Shown piece after piece: positions 1 through 13,800 of a stretch of 64,000 bases of DNA. The stretch comes from Eleginops maclovinus (lineage: Eukaryota; Chordata; Actinopteri; Perciformes; Eleginopidae). The notes beneath the pieces were generated by a model that made no database searches, was not told the DNA's origin, and saw nothing but the letters and a program-made list of their open reading frames with translations. Position 1 is the stretch's first letter. Every line of letters begins with the position of its first letter. A program made the translations under genes and the position numbers. Location: assembly GCF_036324505.1 (NCBI RefSeq), contig NC_086352.1:30026312-30090311 (forward strand), in the 5' to 3' direction.

Positions 1-73
1 AAGATTATTTAAGGATAATTGACGTCAGCTCTGCACATTACATCTTACTTATTAGACGCTTTTACTCAAGCGA

Positions 74-236
74 CTTACTTACACTCTATACTGTGGACAA
101 GAGCCAGAGCCGCAATCCAGGGTTTATTGTTTTACCCAAGGACACAACGACATGCTGACTGCGGTGAGTGTCAAGGTGGGATTGAACTGTTGCCCCCCTG
201 ATCTGAAGATGAGTGCACTAATCCACTAAGCCACAG
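74..236 (-). repeat. tRNA-like SINE fragment
   Basis: Contains acccaaggacacaacgacat, a run typical of a widespread teleost SINE-like repeat, then gggattgaact and ccactaagccacag. On the minus strand these read as tRNA-like A-box (gtggctta) and degraded B-box (agttcaatccc) segments. Related to the copies at 534, 2285, 14390, 14566 and 17375. The family name is not assigned. Confidence 0.55.
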
Positions 237-533
237 TCATCATTCAGTATAGATAAATGTGTTTCAAAGGAGCTGCCTTTCCTAAAACAAAAACAGTAAA
301 TACATGTACTACATAATAAATGCATGAGATTTGAGTCATTTGGAGTAGAACATATCTAAAACACTCGATTTCAACAGATCAAATGTTCAGAAAATGTCAA
401 ACTGCAGTATGTGACATCTACAATATACAGTAGAAGCCCTGTAAGGCAATAAGGCAAGTAAGAAACATTATTTAAGAGATCAAGTGCTCAAAGAGCTTTA
501 CATTACATTTTAATACATAAAGACATGTTATAC

Positions 534-652
534 ATCAATACTGTGGACAATACCCACAGGAGCAATTTGGGGTGAAGTTTATTGCCCAATGACACAGCGG
601 CATTCTGACTGCAGTAGCAGTCAAGGCGGGATTGAAATGGTGTTCCCATGCG
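534..652 (-). repeat. SINE-like fragment
   Basis: Shares the order 'actgtggacaa.. / gcccaatgacacagcggcat / tgactgcagtagcagtcaagg / gggattgaa' with the copy at 74-236. The tRNA-like end is truncated. Confidence 0.5.
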
Positions 653-2284
653 TTCAGATTTCTTTCTTTTTTCCCCCGCTTGCTTCTCAGGGTATCTGTA
701 GAAACCATTGCATTGAGTTTGAGTTACCAAAACAGATGTTTTTAAAATACAATTAACCAACTTACATTTCTTCATAAAATATTTGATTACAGTGTTATTT
801 ACTTATTTACTACGCGTTTTTTTTCTTTCACATATCATATTTATTCCATCCCTTCATAATCTTTGCCATTTCGCAAAACATACACTTCCCTGCAGTAGAA
901 GCACCCCAATGTGTTGAAGCTGACCTGAAAACACTCTACAGTATCGCATGTGCTCGAGGAGTATGCATTAAGTATGTGCACTACACTGCATCAATTTTAC
1001 GCAACCATTATATATTTTAAATTGATTATACAGCACATATCCCTATATTGTAGATAAGGCACCATACATTACATTTAGATCATCTTTGCATCTCAGTGGA
1101 AAGGAAATGTGGCCTCAAACCACCAGAACATCATGGATGGGCAGTTGTCATTTATTTTGTGAATGGGGTTAAAATGCAACTTAATGCATCATGGAGCATT
1201 ATGTACAGGATGCTTTTACTACTGATATGCACTTCAAGCCTTTTAAATGGAATATAAAGCGATGAAATAAGGCTACACATTTTAAATATGTATGTAAAGT
1301 TAGAAACTGTGAAAAATCAGCAAAAGTTAATCGCTACATTGCTCTTGGCTTTTCTGTGCTCTAGTAACGGTGGCGAATGAATCCTTTTTTAAGCTCGACC
1401 CTGTGGATAAGGGTTAGCTTTGCATGATCTTTAGTCACTGCCAGAGTGCATGAGTCGACTGTGTTGGGTCTTTATGAGAGACACCGCACTGCCATGGCTG
1501 TGAGGGCGAGTCAGATCAAATGCACCCTAGGGAACTTGGTGTGACATCCAGCTGACAAACAGGCAATAATACCCAGCGGGCGTAGCAACAGGGGGATCTG
1601 AGAAATCATGAATGGCATGAATTAGTCTGTTGTGTTGCTGGTGTCTGGTGTCACACACTCACTTTAGATGGTATACCCTTAATCTACTTACTCTATACTG
1701 GCGTGCTCTCAGTGTCACGTTCTCTCAGTGTGTTTCCTGTTTTTTTTCTCCATCTGTCTATTTGAATTTAGCTCAGATATTTTTGTGAACTCAACAATCC
1801 ACACACACCCACTTTCAAGCACTAAAGCACATTCAAGAATATCACAAATGAAGCAATGTAAACTATGTAGGAGCGTTTGGCTTCCATCACAATTCTCTTT
1901 TATTTGCATGTCCTGCACTATGTTAGATCAAGGTTAATGGAAAAGTTCAATTGTATTCCACACTCGGGAGTTGTTGGTCATCAATCATAGATAAGGTGGT
2001 GGTTGGGAGAGGACCTCCATTTTGCTGAACAAACATTCCTTCCTAGAGGTGGAAGAAAAGGAGGTAGAAAAGAGAAAAAACACTGCAGGCTATAATTGTG
2101 AAAGAGGTTGTAGGGCTGGAAAATACAGTACAGGCGTTGTGAGGAAGAAAGAGGGATATGAACCAATTTCATAGTGTACAGTATTTTAACATAGCTGGCT
2201 GTCCCAATGGAATTCTTCAGCTTCCCACTGGTTTAAAATTGGAATTCAAAGACAGGTGGGGTTTTTTTTAGTCACTGTCAATCG

Positions 2285-2432
2285 ATCCAAAAGGATTTTC
2301 AAAGCACCCCTCAACTAGTGGCCATGCCTACGGCTTCAGGAGCAATTTGGAGTTCCGTATCTTGCCAACAAACTCTTCAACATGTTGAATGGGGATCAAA
2401 CTTCTGACACTCCAATTGGTGGACAAACGTTT
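2285..2432 (-). repeat. SINE-like fragment, decayed
   Basis: Contains 'ggagcaatttgga', 'cttgccaaca', 'ggggatcaaactt' and 'ccaattggtggacaa' in the order of the teleost SINE-like repeat, with many differences. Confidence 0.4.
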
Positions 2433-3615
2433 TTTTTTTCATTTAAATTCTAAGTTTAAGTTCAAATATTAATAAGCTCTCTTTTTATTGTTGTCACTTT
2501 TACAAGGGATGTGGTTAAGATAAATTGAGTCAAAGATATATGTCCAAGACCAGATCAATTTGAGTCAGTTCAAAAACAGTCAAGACATAGTACCTACACA
2601 CCTGACGGGCTTGTTGTAACGAGAGAATATATATATTGTCTAGAAATGTTGAAAGTAGATTACTGGCAAATAGAGGTATTCATTTGCGTAACGTTTGATT
2701 CCCCACACATGTATAGAAAAACACTTGTGATCACTTAACTTGTCGATTCAAGCTATATTCAAGCAGGCCTGTATGCTTGACTAGTTGGTTTGTAGCGGCC
2801 CAAGACGGAGAAAATTCCAAGTCTGACTATTTTAGTGGTTGAAACCTTCTCTTCTTGATTAGAAATATGACCATATATTCAAGCATGTGTGTGCTTGTTG
2901 TGAAACAAAATCTAGCTTCATGCCCTAAAAGGTGTGTCATCGTAACATCTACACTCAATCTTAAGCATTCAATCTAATCAATGTACAATATGGTAGTACA
3001 GAATATACACTCACACACAGAACACCAAATTGAAATTCTAGATCAAACACTCACAGAGCTTTAGGCTGCAGTCTTAGGCACTTTATGCTCATCACCCTGG
3101 TCTACTAACAAATGAACACCAAATAAACCAAAAACATGAAAAAGCTAATTCATCTTTTGCAGAGGAACCTCCCATCGATTTATGATCAGATACTGTATGA
3201 AGAGCAGCAAAAATGGAACACAAAAACTAACTCACTAAAGACAAAGTGTTGGTAGATAGTAGATGTATAGCAAAAAGAAGCACAAAATATGCCTTAGTTT
3301 TAGTTCTTTAGCAACATTGTCTGAACATGTTCATAATCTTGATGGTTATCGTGTGAGTGCAGCAGCGTGTGAGAGGGTCTCTCCTCCTGCAGTGAACAAT
3401 GTTTTCCAGACCATTTTCCCCAGAGTTAATGGGTTTATTGAGTGGTATGTACAGGCAGGTGTACATTTAGAGTGAGAAGAGTGATTTGGCTGTAGAGCTT
3501 GTTTTTCCATGTGAATGATTGACAAATGTGTCGTCATCATCTCCCTGTCTACATAGAGGTGTTACTGCAGAAGCCTTTTCAGGGGCTGTGTGGGGAATTC
3601 ATTGGGACAGCCCTG

Positions 3616-4353
3616 TTAAAGAGACCCTATTATGCTTTTTGTTGTTGTCCCAAAATGTATGCGAGCGTTGAAGGCAGGGCCCCTTACATTCCTATGAGAG
3701 TTGCTCACTAGTGCATGATGCCCCAAATGGAGCGACTGTAGAAGTACATATTTTGTATAGTACCCCACTTTAGTTTTAGTTAAGCCCGCCCCCTATCTCT
3801 CACTCACGGCTCAGTCAAATGAATGTAATGGAAATATAAGTGGGCATTTTACAACTTTCAGACCATAATGACTCAAATAAATTCAAACTTTTTATTTAGC
3901 CCTAAAAATTATACACAAATGTAAGTCAATGGGAAAAAAGTATTTTTGGGCCTAATGACTTCAGGGACTAGAACAGAAGTATAGTACCACTATTTGGCCA
4001 CTGTGCTTCAATGGCCAACGCTTTTGTTCGAGCGAAATCATTTGGTTACTTCAGTACCATAATGACATCAATATGTAACACTCACACTTATATTGGCTAG
4101 CACTCCAACACATTATATGGGATTGGCTAAGAGGCCAGACATCTCTAAGCGGTTGACCAAACAGAGCTGGCCAGCTAACCAATGAGAGCACACTGGTCTC
4201 TGGTTTCAGACAGAGGGTGAAAAGAGGTGCTGCAGCACAGGCAGTATGAGAAAACTAAAGAGCTTTTTGAACATTAAAGCATGGAGACATATCACAGTAA
4301 AGCCACAAATTACGAATATGAACCAGAAAATAAGCATAATAGGGCCCCTTTAT
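3616..4353. mobile_element. Nonautonomous DNA transposon-like element, about 740 bp, longest copy
   Basis: Ends are inverted: left ttaaagagaccctattatgc, right gcataatagggccccttta, about 18 bp with few mismatches. No transposase is present. Internal landmarks are 'ctctggtttcagacagaggg' and 'gaacattaaagcatggagac'. Shorter or rearranged relatives occur at 8587-8862, 30225-30363 and 47284-47742. The superfamily cannot be decided, since no clear target-site duplication was seen. Confidence 0.6.
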
Positions 4354-5694
4354 AATCCAATACATTTGATTGTGACTGGAGATTCAAAAGATAACTTGGA
4401 GGTCAAAGGGAGGACAGCTTTGTACAGATGGACATTGTGATAATTTGGTCACAAGTATGCAAGCAAATACTTCCTCCAAAAATCCTTCAAACAAAATCCC
4501 ACAATCAAGCCAACATGAACTAATTCTCTTTCTGTATCCTTTGCTTCCCTCACACACATCCACGATCCAGAGTGCAGTAAACCCCGCTGTTTGCCAAATG
4601 GCCCTATGGTGCACAGGAAATGTTGGGCCCAACGGCCTGTGACAGAGAAAGCCCCGGATAGATGGCTCCTGACCTGCGAGGAAATGGACCTCCATCAGAC
4701 AATCTCATGCACTTTTTATGTGTTATCTCTTGACATGCTCATACGTACAAACAGGTCTAATATTCTCAGAAGCTGTCCGCCCCAGACACACCTCCGCTTC
4801 TTCTTCTTCATGTGTTACAAGCTGCTCTCGGTGCCAGGGGGCCACTTAGCGGAGTCTGATAGCTCCTGCCCCTCCTGTTTCTTTGTCTCGTTGTCAGTGT
4901 TATTGACCAGCTCTGGCGTACAGCGTCTTCCTGTTTACAACTGACATGTTGCACAGAAAAAAAGGAGTAGCGAGCTGCCAGGATACACAACCTCGGGGAG
5001 GATTACTAAAAGGCCTGCATATATTTGAAGCCTCTGTGCTCAATTTATCCAGACCCTCACTTTAAAAACATGCTGTCACATGCCTGGTACATTAAGGCAT
5101 GGTAACCCCCCGTTGTGTTGCATTCAAAGCCTAAGATGTGTGTTAGATTTGTGTTTGGAGGCAGGTGTGCCCTCTTAGCTTCTATTAACTGCTTGGTGAT
5201 AGTTACTGCTGACAGTGTACATGTGCAAGCCATCACAATAGGGGGGCCATTTACGGTACTCAGAACTGCACTCACTAGCTCGGCTTTAACCTCAGGAATT
5301 CTTACAGCAAACTCAAGATGGAGATACTTGTTTACCAAGTAGAAGGTGACTAGCTGCTTATACTGTAAGGCTGGCCTTCTGGTAGTTATCACTTAAAATG
5401 ACAATTTCTTATTTGGTAATTGGTAATTGGTTCAACAAAACAAATGCAAAGGTCAAGAAGCCAATTAATTCAGTTATATATGTGTACATCCAAGGAACAC
5501 TTCAGTGCTTGCTCCTAAATATTTAAGATTAAACATGCCAACAGAAAGATCTTTGGCATGATTCTAATGTAGAGTATATAGGACCTTATTGCTTTTGTTT
5601 TTATAATTTCTTTTTGCATCTCTGTGAAGTAATAAGTACCTTTTTAGTGTCCAATAAGCCAATCAAAAAGACATTTTAGGTTAGTTTCCAGTAA

Positions 5695-6005
5695 CAGTCG
5701 GCCAACTTTATAATCCCTGAACATCGACGAGCAGTTTTTAGTCTCCCCCTTTCCGTTGTGCTTCAAGCTTCTTGCAGCATTCTGTTTATGCAGCGCTTTT
5801 TATTAAATGCGCTTGTTTCGTCAAGGTGGTGCTGTTTAATGTTTTCTAAATGCTGTGTGTTGCTAGTTGGTGAAGATGTTTCTTAATTTGCATGTGTTTT
5901 GACACTTTTTTTTTGTTTCTTAAACTGCAGCGCGCTTCCCCCAATCAAAGTGCTTTGGGCCATTGTAGTGTGTTAGCACCTGTCAGCCACCGTATGGCAG
6001 CCTGC
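5695..6005. repeat. Dispersed repeat, copy 1
   Basis: Shares ordered blocks with 28974-29235: 'ggccaactttataatccc', 'gaagatgtttctt', 'tttgcatgtgtt', 'aaactgc' and 'gccaccgta'. Overall similarity is moderate, so this is an old family. Its class is unknown. Confidence 0.5.
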
Positions 6006-8303
6006 TTAAAAAATTTGACACTGAGTTAATGTAAGGCAATGAAAACTCAAAGCTTAATGTAGACATTCAACAATATTTATCTACACTAAATTCCTCATTA
6101 ATGGGAAAATAATCTGTCTATAACCATGCAAATTGGTTGTTAAAGGGTCATTCATTAGACAAGAGATAATCTTCGACTAGTTCCTTTCACTAATTAAAGC
6201 TGCTTGATGCAAAAGAGTCAATTTAAATGAAGTGTCAGCAGTTCAGCACTTCCTATTGAATACATTTTTTCCATGGTCTTGTCTGATGTTGGGAAATTCC
6301 TGCAATACAAAACTGTAAAATTGTATATTTGTGTTACCTTCTTGGTCTTGTTGGTTTTAAGGTTATGTTTCAAGTTTGGTTGGTTTGTCGGACTGTCAGC
6401 AGTATAGGAAAAAAAAACGTGGCCTGATTCTTATTAAACTTTGTGGAGGGGTATTGCATGGGCAGTGGAAAAGAACCTGGTGTGAAGTGGATCCGAATCA
6501 TGGAACAAATACACGCCTGATTTTTCACTTATACAATCTACACTCTTCTAGTGCCCTTCTAGTTGGTCTAGGTGTAATAAATGTCCAAATGATGAAGGCT
6601 TTATCTTCAATGACTTACCCATAAACACACAAAAAAATCACCTGTACAACTTGCTATCATAAATTCATTTGTATTTTCTTCTCTGCAGTTCAATATGAAC
6701 ACTTCACACACACATCCCCACACACTCCAGCAGTAATAATGCCACTTATCTTCCTCGGCCTCCTCGTCTGTGAGCATGATATGAAACAGGGTCACTCTGA
6801 GAAGCCCGCACTCCTGTAGCTCATACCATCTTTAATATCAATTGGTTTTTTTCTTTGCTTCTACTTCTACTTCTCTCGTAAGCATTCTGCAGTGAAGGAT
6901 AATATTTCTGAACTGAGTCCTGGGAGCAAAGTATCGCTTTCTCCGTCAGTGTGCCTTTAGAATTACACAGGCCAGCGGCATGCAATCCAATTCTTCACTT
7001 CTCTGCTGAGGTGATTCCTCTCCCTTCCATCTGTCTTTCTGTCCCCCAGCTTTCTCTTACCATCATGTTGTCAGGCAGGAAGCATTTCCCTAAATCTGAC
7101 TCCCCCTCTACCAATTGTATTCGGCTCATAACTGGGACTGATTTTTGTCACGGACCCGATGTCATTACCACCAGATGACCTTTTCAAATGATCCAACTTA
7201 AAAAAACATACACAAGAGACATTCCTCTCCCACAGCCCGGATTGAAAATGACTTAGCATTTCTTTCATGTTTCTCCCCCCACCCCTTCCCGATGTATTTC
7301 TGCTAAACCCCCGACACTTTGAAATACCCTCATCAAAATATGAATCTCTGAGCTGCACGGAGACCTGCTACCCGAGGACGATACAGAGCCCGGAGTCATC
7401 CGTCTGTGCAGGGGCATGAAAAGAAGGGATTATATTTCATTCAAATAGTTTTTCTTTTTCCTTTTTCTGGTGACGGATAAAATTCCCCTCGCTTGCTTTT
7501 TAACTTTATGAAAGTCTTTGAATGTTTTATTCCTTTGTGATGTGATGCTCGCTGGAGGCTGCCTCCCTTGTGCTGTGCTTTGCCAGCCGACACACTGGGA
7601 GGGATCTGACCTTGAAACAGAGACTCAGAATCTCATTGAGTGCTGCTAAAGTTTTTTGGTTTTTTTTCATTTAAACGGTTAAATATGTGGTAGAGATGAA
7701 CATCAGTTTTGTTGTCAAAAAAGACAAACAATCAATCATTGTGTGTGTGTGCGTGCGTGCGTGCGTGTGAGACCTTTAGCCATTTATCTTGACTAAGTAG
7801 ACATTCACAGAAGCATTCAACAACAAGGCTATGCATACACTTACAATAACCTACAGTTTCTCTTCTGCCCCACAAGACATAAACACAGATGCACAAACAC
7901 AAAACCTTGCTGAACGTTCTGCACTTTAAAAAATAATTGCTAATGCTGTTATAGTTTGTGAATTTGTACTAAAAAGGTTTCATGTTCATGTTTATAGCTG
8001 TTAGCACAGTCCCGCTAACAGCTAGCACGCAGTATACATAATATAGACATTGATTTACGTAATGTCCAACAAGATCTGAACAGAACCTTTTTTTTTACTT
8101 AGCCCTTGCATGGTGTTCGTGTCACATTGACCCGTTTTAAGGAACCCATTGCTTTGATTAACATAACATGAAGATTGAAATCAATAAACAATCAGTTAAA
8201 AATAATACACCTCATTGAAAAAACATTTTTTTCAATGAATTTACATTTCCTAGATAAGCATGCATATGCAACTCTAGTCTTCATCATAGGGGATCTTTAA
8301 AAA

Positions 8304-8308
<5 letters not shown>

Positions 8309-8342
<34 letters not shown>
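8309..8342. repeat. (TA)17 microsatellite
   Basis: Uninterrupted TA dinucleotides after a short poly-A run. Confidence 0.9.
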
Positions 8343-8343
<1 letters not shown>

Positions 8344-8586
8344 TTATATAATGTGGGATAGCAGAGATGTTTAACGACCTTTATCGCATTTGATCTATTT
8401 TGGGGGATTGAGATAAAGACACTTTATTTTTCAATTTTGTCCAAACAGTACACAAGGGTCCAAACTGTGAACATCATTCAAGTTTGCTTAATTTTAGACC
8501 GTTATTATTAATATAAGTCATGCCGAAAAGACTTGGAGACAAAATATCTTTATTTTAATAAGTTATTTATTATTTACACCAAAAAG

Positions 8587-8862
8587 TTAAAAGGGGCCCA
8601 ATCATGCAAATGTTCAGGTTCATATTTGTATTGTGTGTCTCTACTGTGACATGTCTCCATGCTTTAATGTTCAAAAAGCTCTTTATTTTTCTCATAGCAC
8701 CTCTTTTCACCCTCTGTCTGAAACCAGAGCTCAGTCAGCTCTGACTGGTTATCTGGCCAGTTCTCTTGTGATTCGTCAACCGGGATGCAAGCCTCTGCAG
8801 AACATTAACATGCACTAAAACTTATGTAACAGACTACAGGAAGGGAAAACCTGGGCCTCTTT
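8587..8862. mobile_element. Short copy of the 3616-4353 element, inverted
   Basis: Starts ttaaaaggggcccaatcatg and contains 'ctccatgctttaatgttcaa' and 'ccctctgtctgaaaccagag', the reverse complements of the internal landmarks of the 3616 copy. Ends gggcctcttta. Much of the interior is deleted. Confidence 0.55.
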
Positions 8863-9317
8863 AGTGTTCACTTGATAATATTTTTGAACATTTTATAATT
8901 ATACTGGTTATTATAATGATGACATAAGCCAAGAGAGTCCTCCATACACCTTTACTAAGTTCAAACTCTCCAACCAGCCATCACTACAAAGTTAACATAA
9001 CAAGCTGTTGCATTTATTGCATTCATGAATACATCTCTAAACAGTAACAACAGCAATATAATAGTTTGGAAGTAATAAATCACTTTGTTTAGCACACAAT
9101 ATAAATCAGATTTGCTGAGTCAATGTGAGCGTTTTGATATGCAGACTCAGAGCTGTGTACATAACTCTGCTGCAGGTTCAAGTCTGTCTCACCCTGTGTT
9201 TGAGATCTGAATGTTTTACTGGTGGAGTTGTTTTGACAGAAACGTCTGAGATTTGACTCTGAGAAATGCTGTTTTTTTTGTTGACGATACGCCTCTGAAT
9301 TCTGTGAGACAAGCATC

Positions 9318-9950
9318 GGTGAGACTGAAAATGAGAGGAAAGAAGACAGGAAGTGACAGAGTATAGAGAAAGCTTGGAAGGAAGAATAGCAGAAGGAAGA
9401 TAGGAAAGAGAAAAAAGCATGATGAAGGTAAAGACAGTGGAAAGAGAAGAAGGTGGAATGAAAGGATAGAGAGATGGAAGGAAAGGAGGAAAAAGAAGAC
9501 AAACAGGTGTGTGCAGACAAAAGGAAAGAAGAGAAATAAGGTATATGAAAGGCCAGAAGGAAGAAAGGAAAGGAGAAGAGAATGGTTGGATACAGGAATA
9601 GAAGTACAGATGAAAGGAAAGAATGTGGGGTGGAAAGACAGGAGGAATAAAAAAAATCAGGAAGCAAAGAAGAAGAAAGTCGGACAGAAAGAACGAGAGA
9701 CGGGAAAAAAAGGAACAACAAGAGGAAGGAAGAAAGGAAAGAAGGAAACAGTTGTGCGTAGAAAAGAAGGAAGGACTAGCTGGTAGAAAAGACAAGCAAG
9801 GAACATAAGAAGGGACGTAAAGAAAAAGTTCAGAAAGAAACCAAGAAAGAAGAAAAATACGGTGAAATAGAAGGAAGGAAGAAAAAACGGGGGGGGACAA
9901 AAGGGAAGAAAAGAAAGGAGGAATGAAAGATGGAAAAGAGCGAAAGGTCT
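9318..9950 (+). repeat. Purine-rich (GA/GGAA) tract, about 630 bp
   Basis: The + strand is dominated by A and G, with recurring ggaagg, aaagaaag and gaagaagg motifs and only scattered pyrimidines. Long open frames here on both strands (up to 240 codons of Ser/Phe/Leu-rich or Lys/Arg/Glu-rich composition) are products of this composition, not genes. Confidence 0.85.
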
Positions 9951-10704
9951 CAGACTCTGCTTCTCATCTCATGTCACAACTCAGTGCTTTTAATTCTGAG
10001 GGAAAAAGTCAAACGAAGCGAAGCCGGAATTCATTTCTGTTCTGCGGGGATTCACAGCAGCGTTCTCCGGCAAATGGCTTTTCACTTTGTCAAATTTAGC
10101 GCCGCCATACCTCTGAGGGGAAGGACGCAACAGCCGGCCCTCTGAAAGGCCCCCCTCCCAGTCCATCCTGCAGCTGCGAATGTTCCACAGCACTTGTCAA
10201 CAGCATGTCTTCATTTGTCCCATCTTAACACTGCCTTTATATCCTTTTTTTCCACCTTTGTGTCTATGAAGATTGGGATTTCTTGCTCTTTTTTTGCATT
10301 TAACCACAGTAGCTTATATATTGACTGTGTAAAACTTACTGGAGTTTTAAAAGATAAGCAAAGGAAGCAGCTGTCTTAAATTAGAATTACAGATCTGTCT
10401 CTTACTTTGTGAAGGATTTTTGCCATCTCCATGCATTCGTGTGCCTCTTTCATTAGTGAGTATGTGTTTGTTCGTGCATGCGTATAGGTAATATAGGTAT
10501 ATGTTCTTCCTGTCATTAGGCCTTTGGTTGGCACGCATACACACAGTTGAAACAGTTATTAGACGGAGGTTAAACAAATAAGAACACGGTCTTCACTGCT
10601 TTGTAACTCTGTTTCATTTGATTATTTTATACACTTTTACTGTGTATACTCTCCTACACTATGGGCCATGCATTTAGATGGTCTCTCTCATGTCTATATG
10701 CTCA

Positions 10705-10850
10705 CAATCGAGCCAGGAGATGGTTAGCTTTGTTTAGCTTAGCACAAAGACTAAAACAAGGGGAAACAGCTCTCTAGCCTGGCTCTGTCCAAAGGTTAAA
10801 GATCAACCTTACAGAACCCCAAAAGCGTAATAAATAACTCTATTTGTATA
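10705..10850. repeat. Dispersed fish repeat fragment
   Basis: Contains 'gatggttagctttgtttagc', 'agcacaaagactaaaacaag' and 'agcctggctctgtccaaagg', an ordered series I recognise as a common teleost interspersed repeat. Another part of it appears to lie at 49363-49480. Confidence 0.45.
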
Positions 10851-13800
10851 TATCTGTTTGTTCAAACTTTACAAATCTGAATTATACAACTTACAAGTTC
10901 TTTATGAGGAAATCCCAGACTTCAGGAGATAACAATATCCTGGTAGTATTTTCATTTATGTTGCATTTAAAAAAAGCAAGTGAGCAAATTTACAAACATT
11001 TTATTCCATGTTAGCAGATCAAGTCCAACTACGTTTTTACAATGTTTCCTAAAATATAAAATAAAATACAGTGTGGAGATGGCAAACGTTTCAGTGCAAT
11101 TACTGCTGTTTATTCATTACCTTGAATTGTGGGGGTTGTTTTCTAATACCTTTAGTGCAGGTGGTATCCCCAGAACCAAGGGTGGACAGGATGAGGATAT
11201 TTCACCTTTCTCAGGGTCTAATTCATCATTACGCTGTTTTTTATGATGTTTTTAAGAAATAGCTGTCCCAGACAAGCCTGGCTCAGCATAGGGCTGAGAA
11301 TGCAGGAGTGCTGAGTTGTTGTTTACCATATGAATAGACAAATGACCTTTTGCTTCTGAATCACTTTGTTTTGGCTGCACAGAGGGCAGACCTTTTCAAT
11401 TCCTTTTTGTGAATGAAGTGTTATAATTTATCCTTTTGTTTTGTGAATGAATAATGATTTAGCCCTGTTCTAAGTTAAGTCCTGTTTACGGTTAAACTGT
11501 TTATTAAAAAGATTGGCATGGATGGCCTGAACCAAACTCTGCAGAATACTCCAAATGGGACCAAACGGTAATCAGAAAACCTTTTCAAATTGTGTCTTGC
11601 TGGTTTTCTATTGTTTCCATTTTCATATTTGAATTCCTTACATCTTAAGTGTGTGTGATAAACGCCCTTCTGTAACAACAATCTTCACCGATGGCCTAAA
11701 CCGTAACTGTTTCTCCTACAAGGGTTCTTGAGTTAATATTTTATTTATTGGATTGCTTAGCTTTGATCTACTTAATTCATGAATAAATTAATCTTATTTC
11801 CATATCAAGTCAGCGGTGAAACTTGAAGGCAAAATTCTGTGGTATTCAAGATAACATTAATGATTGGCTCAGTTGGAGCAAAAATTATGAGGATGATATG
11901 ATCTGTTTTTGCTTCAGCCCTGAACCTAAGGCTAACAGATCAAAGGTTGTGCTTGGTGGCAACAACAGCGATAGATATTCAATATTCTGGCCTGGTGCGA
12001 TAAATTTCCCTCAGGCACACACATATTTCCTATCCTGGTTCATATACTGTATTTGCAAGAATAGTTAAGAAGAGCACTTTATATTGGTAGCTAAAACACT
12101 ATGTGACCTATATCTCCAGGTTTTATTGATCCATAAAACCAGTCTTGACAAAGTCAGGAGATTCAAAACTGAGACTTATTAAAATCATGAATAATTGATT
12201 TGCTTACGCCTGCATTAGCTCATTTTTCGGAGTAGTGGATAAAGCTTGAACAAATAAGAATTTGAATTGCTGGCAAAACAAGGCTTGTTTACACATCCAG
12301 CAGTTATAGATCAACTTAAGTATTCATTCAAAGTTGTGTTTGTGTTCACACCATGAATTTTAATCCAATATTCACTCTTTTTCTTTGTTTCATATCCACC
12401 AACCCCTCTGCTACATATCTGGCTGCTAAACGCTTCTCTAAATTGAATATTTAATCGATAAGTTTGTCAGTCAGTTGTCTAAAGCTGGCATTTAAAATGC
12501 AGTGAGGTCCAGTTAGCTTATTGGATTGTCCTTTTAGTGTTAATTGGGTAATAGCTAGCCCTGCTTTGTCCAAATGTAACAAATTCTGCCCAACAGCACA
12601 TCATAAGCTCAATAAGTAGCAAGTCATCAGTTTCTTCAAACTCTACGGAAGCATGCAAAACAATTGAATGGTTTAACCCAGGGTCACTGCTATTTCTGCC
12701 TGCTTTCAGGCCGCAGCATTTTATTGATCAGAAAAGTGAGTGGTATAAATATTTTAAACAATACAACCCCCTTCCCTTTTTCCAGGTCATAAATAAATAA
12801 AACTTTGATCCCAGTTTCTTTCGTTGAGCTCCTGATCCAATAATCAAGATTTGAATGTTGTCCAGATTGAGCTGGAGGACATTCTCAGCCTTACATAGCT
12901 TGATTTCTAAATTACATTTAAAAAGGGCGTCAATTGATTAGAAACTGCAATGTAGAGCTGTTTGTCATCAGCATCACTATGGATTTATAAGCCAAGGTCC
13001 TTATGACACTTGTGGTGAGCCGTAGGGAACACCACAATTAATGTATTCGTTTTAAGATGACCATTCATACATGTTTGCAAAATAATTGTCTGTCAGTGAG
13101 GGAAGAGTTAAGATGATTGAAGCACTACCAGAAATGCCAACAAGATTATTTCTTGTATACTGTATTATTGTATTGTATATTGTATTATATAGTGTATATT
13201 ATGTATAGTATTGTATGGTCTTCAGTGTCAAAAGCAGCACTTAAATAAATTAGTACTAAAACTAAAAGCTTGCTGTTGTTGGAATCATATCAATGGTAAT
13301 TTACAATCTTTACTAACGCTGTTCCCATGCTAAGATTATCATGACATCTAGACTGGTGTACGTCAACAGTACTGCGAGAACTGATCAAATCATTTGCATA
13401 AAAATAACCAATTGGCTACTGGTCAGTTAATATCTGGATAAATGGTACAATTGTAGTTTTCATTTTTTTATTTGCTGTATCCTACATGGAAATAAGATTG
13501 AATTTAACTCAAGATTAATCGTAATATGTTTTACTTTTTAGAGCTACCCATTTATTCGCCATCTTGAATGAAGCACCTTTAAATACAAATTATGCTGAAC
13601 TTCACCTATGACTATTTTTTTTCATTTCCTTTGCTATAAGTAAAATTTTCATGTTGGATTTATGGTCTTGTGTAGAATATATTTACATTTTTTAGGTATC
13701 CATGTCACAATTAATTTAAGTCAGATCAACTAGATGCTAACCGTCAGCTGCCAACCCCTCAATTCCCCAACATCCAAGTTCCCTCTTGGATACATACTAT

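Noticed and set aside
20..27. Palindromic TGACGTCA (CRE-like) at the window start
   Set aside because: An isolated octamer with no promoter or gene next to it; chance occurrence is likely.
9089..9900. 210- and 240-codon minus-strand open frames rich in Ser, Phe and Leu
   Set aside because: They are pyrimidine-strand readings of the purine-rich tract, overlap each other in different frames and have no domain.
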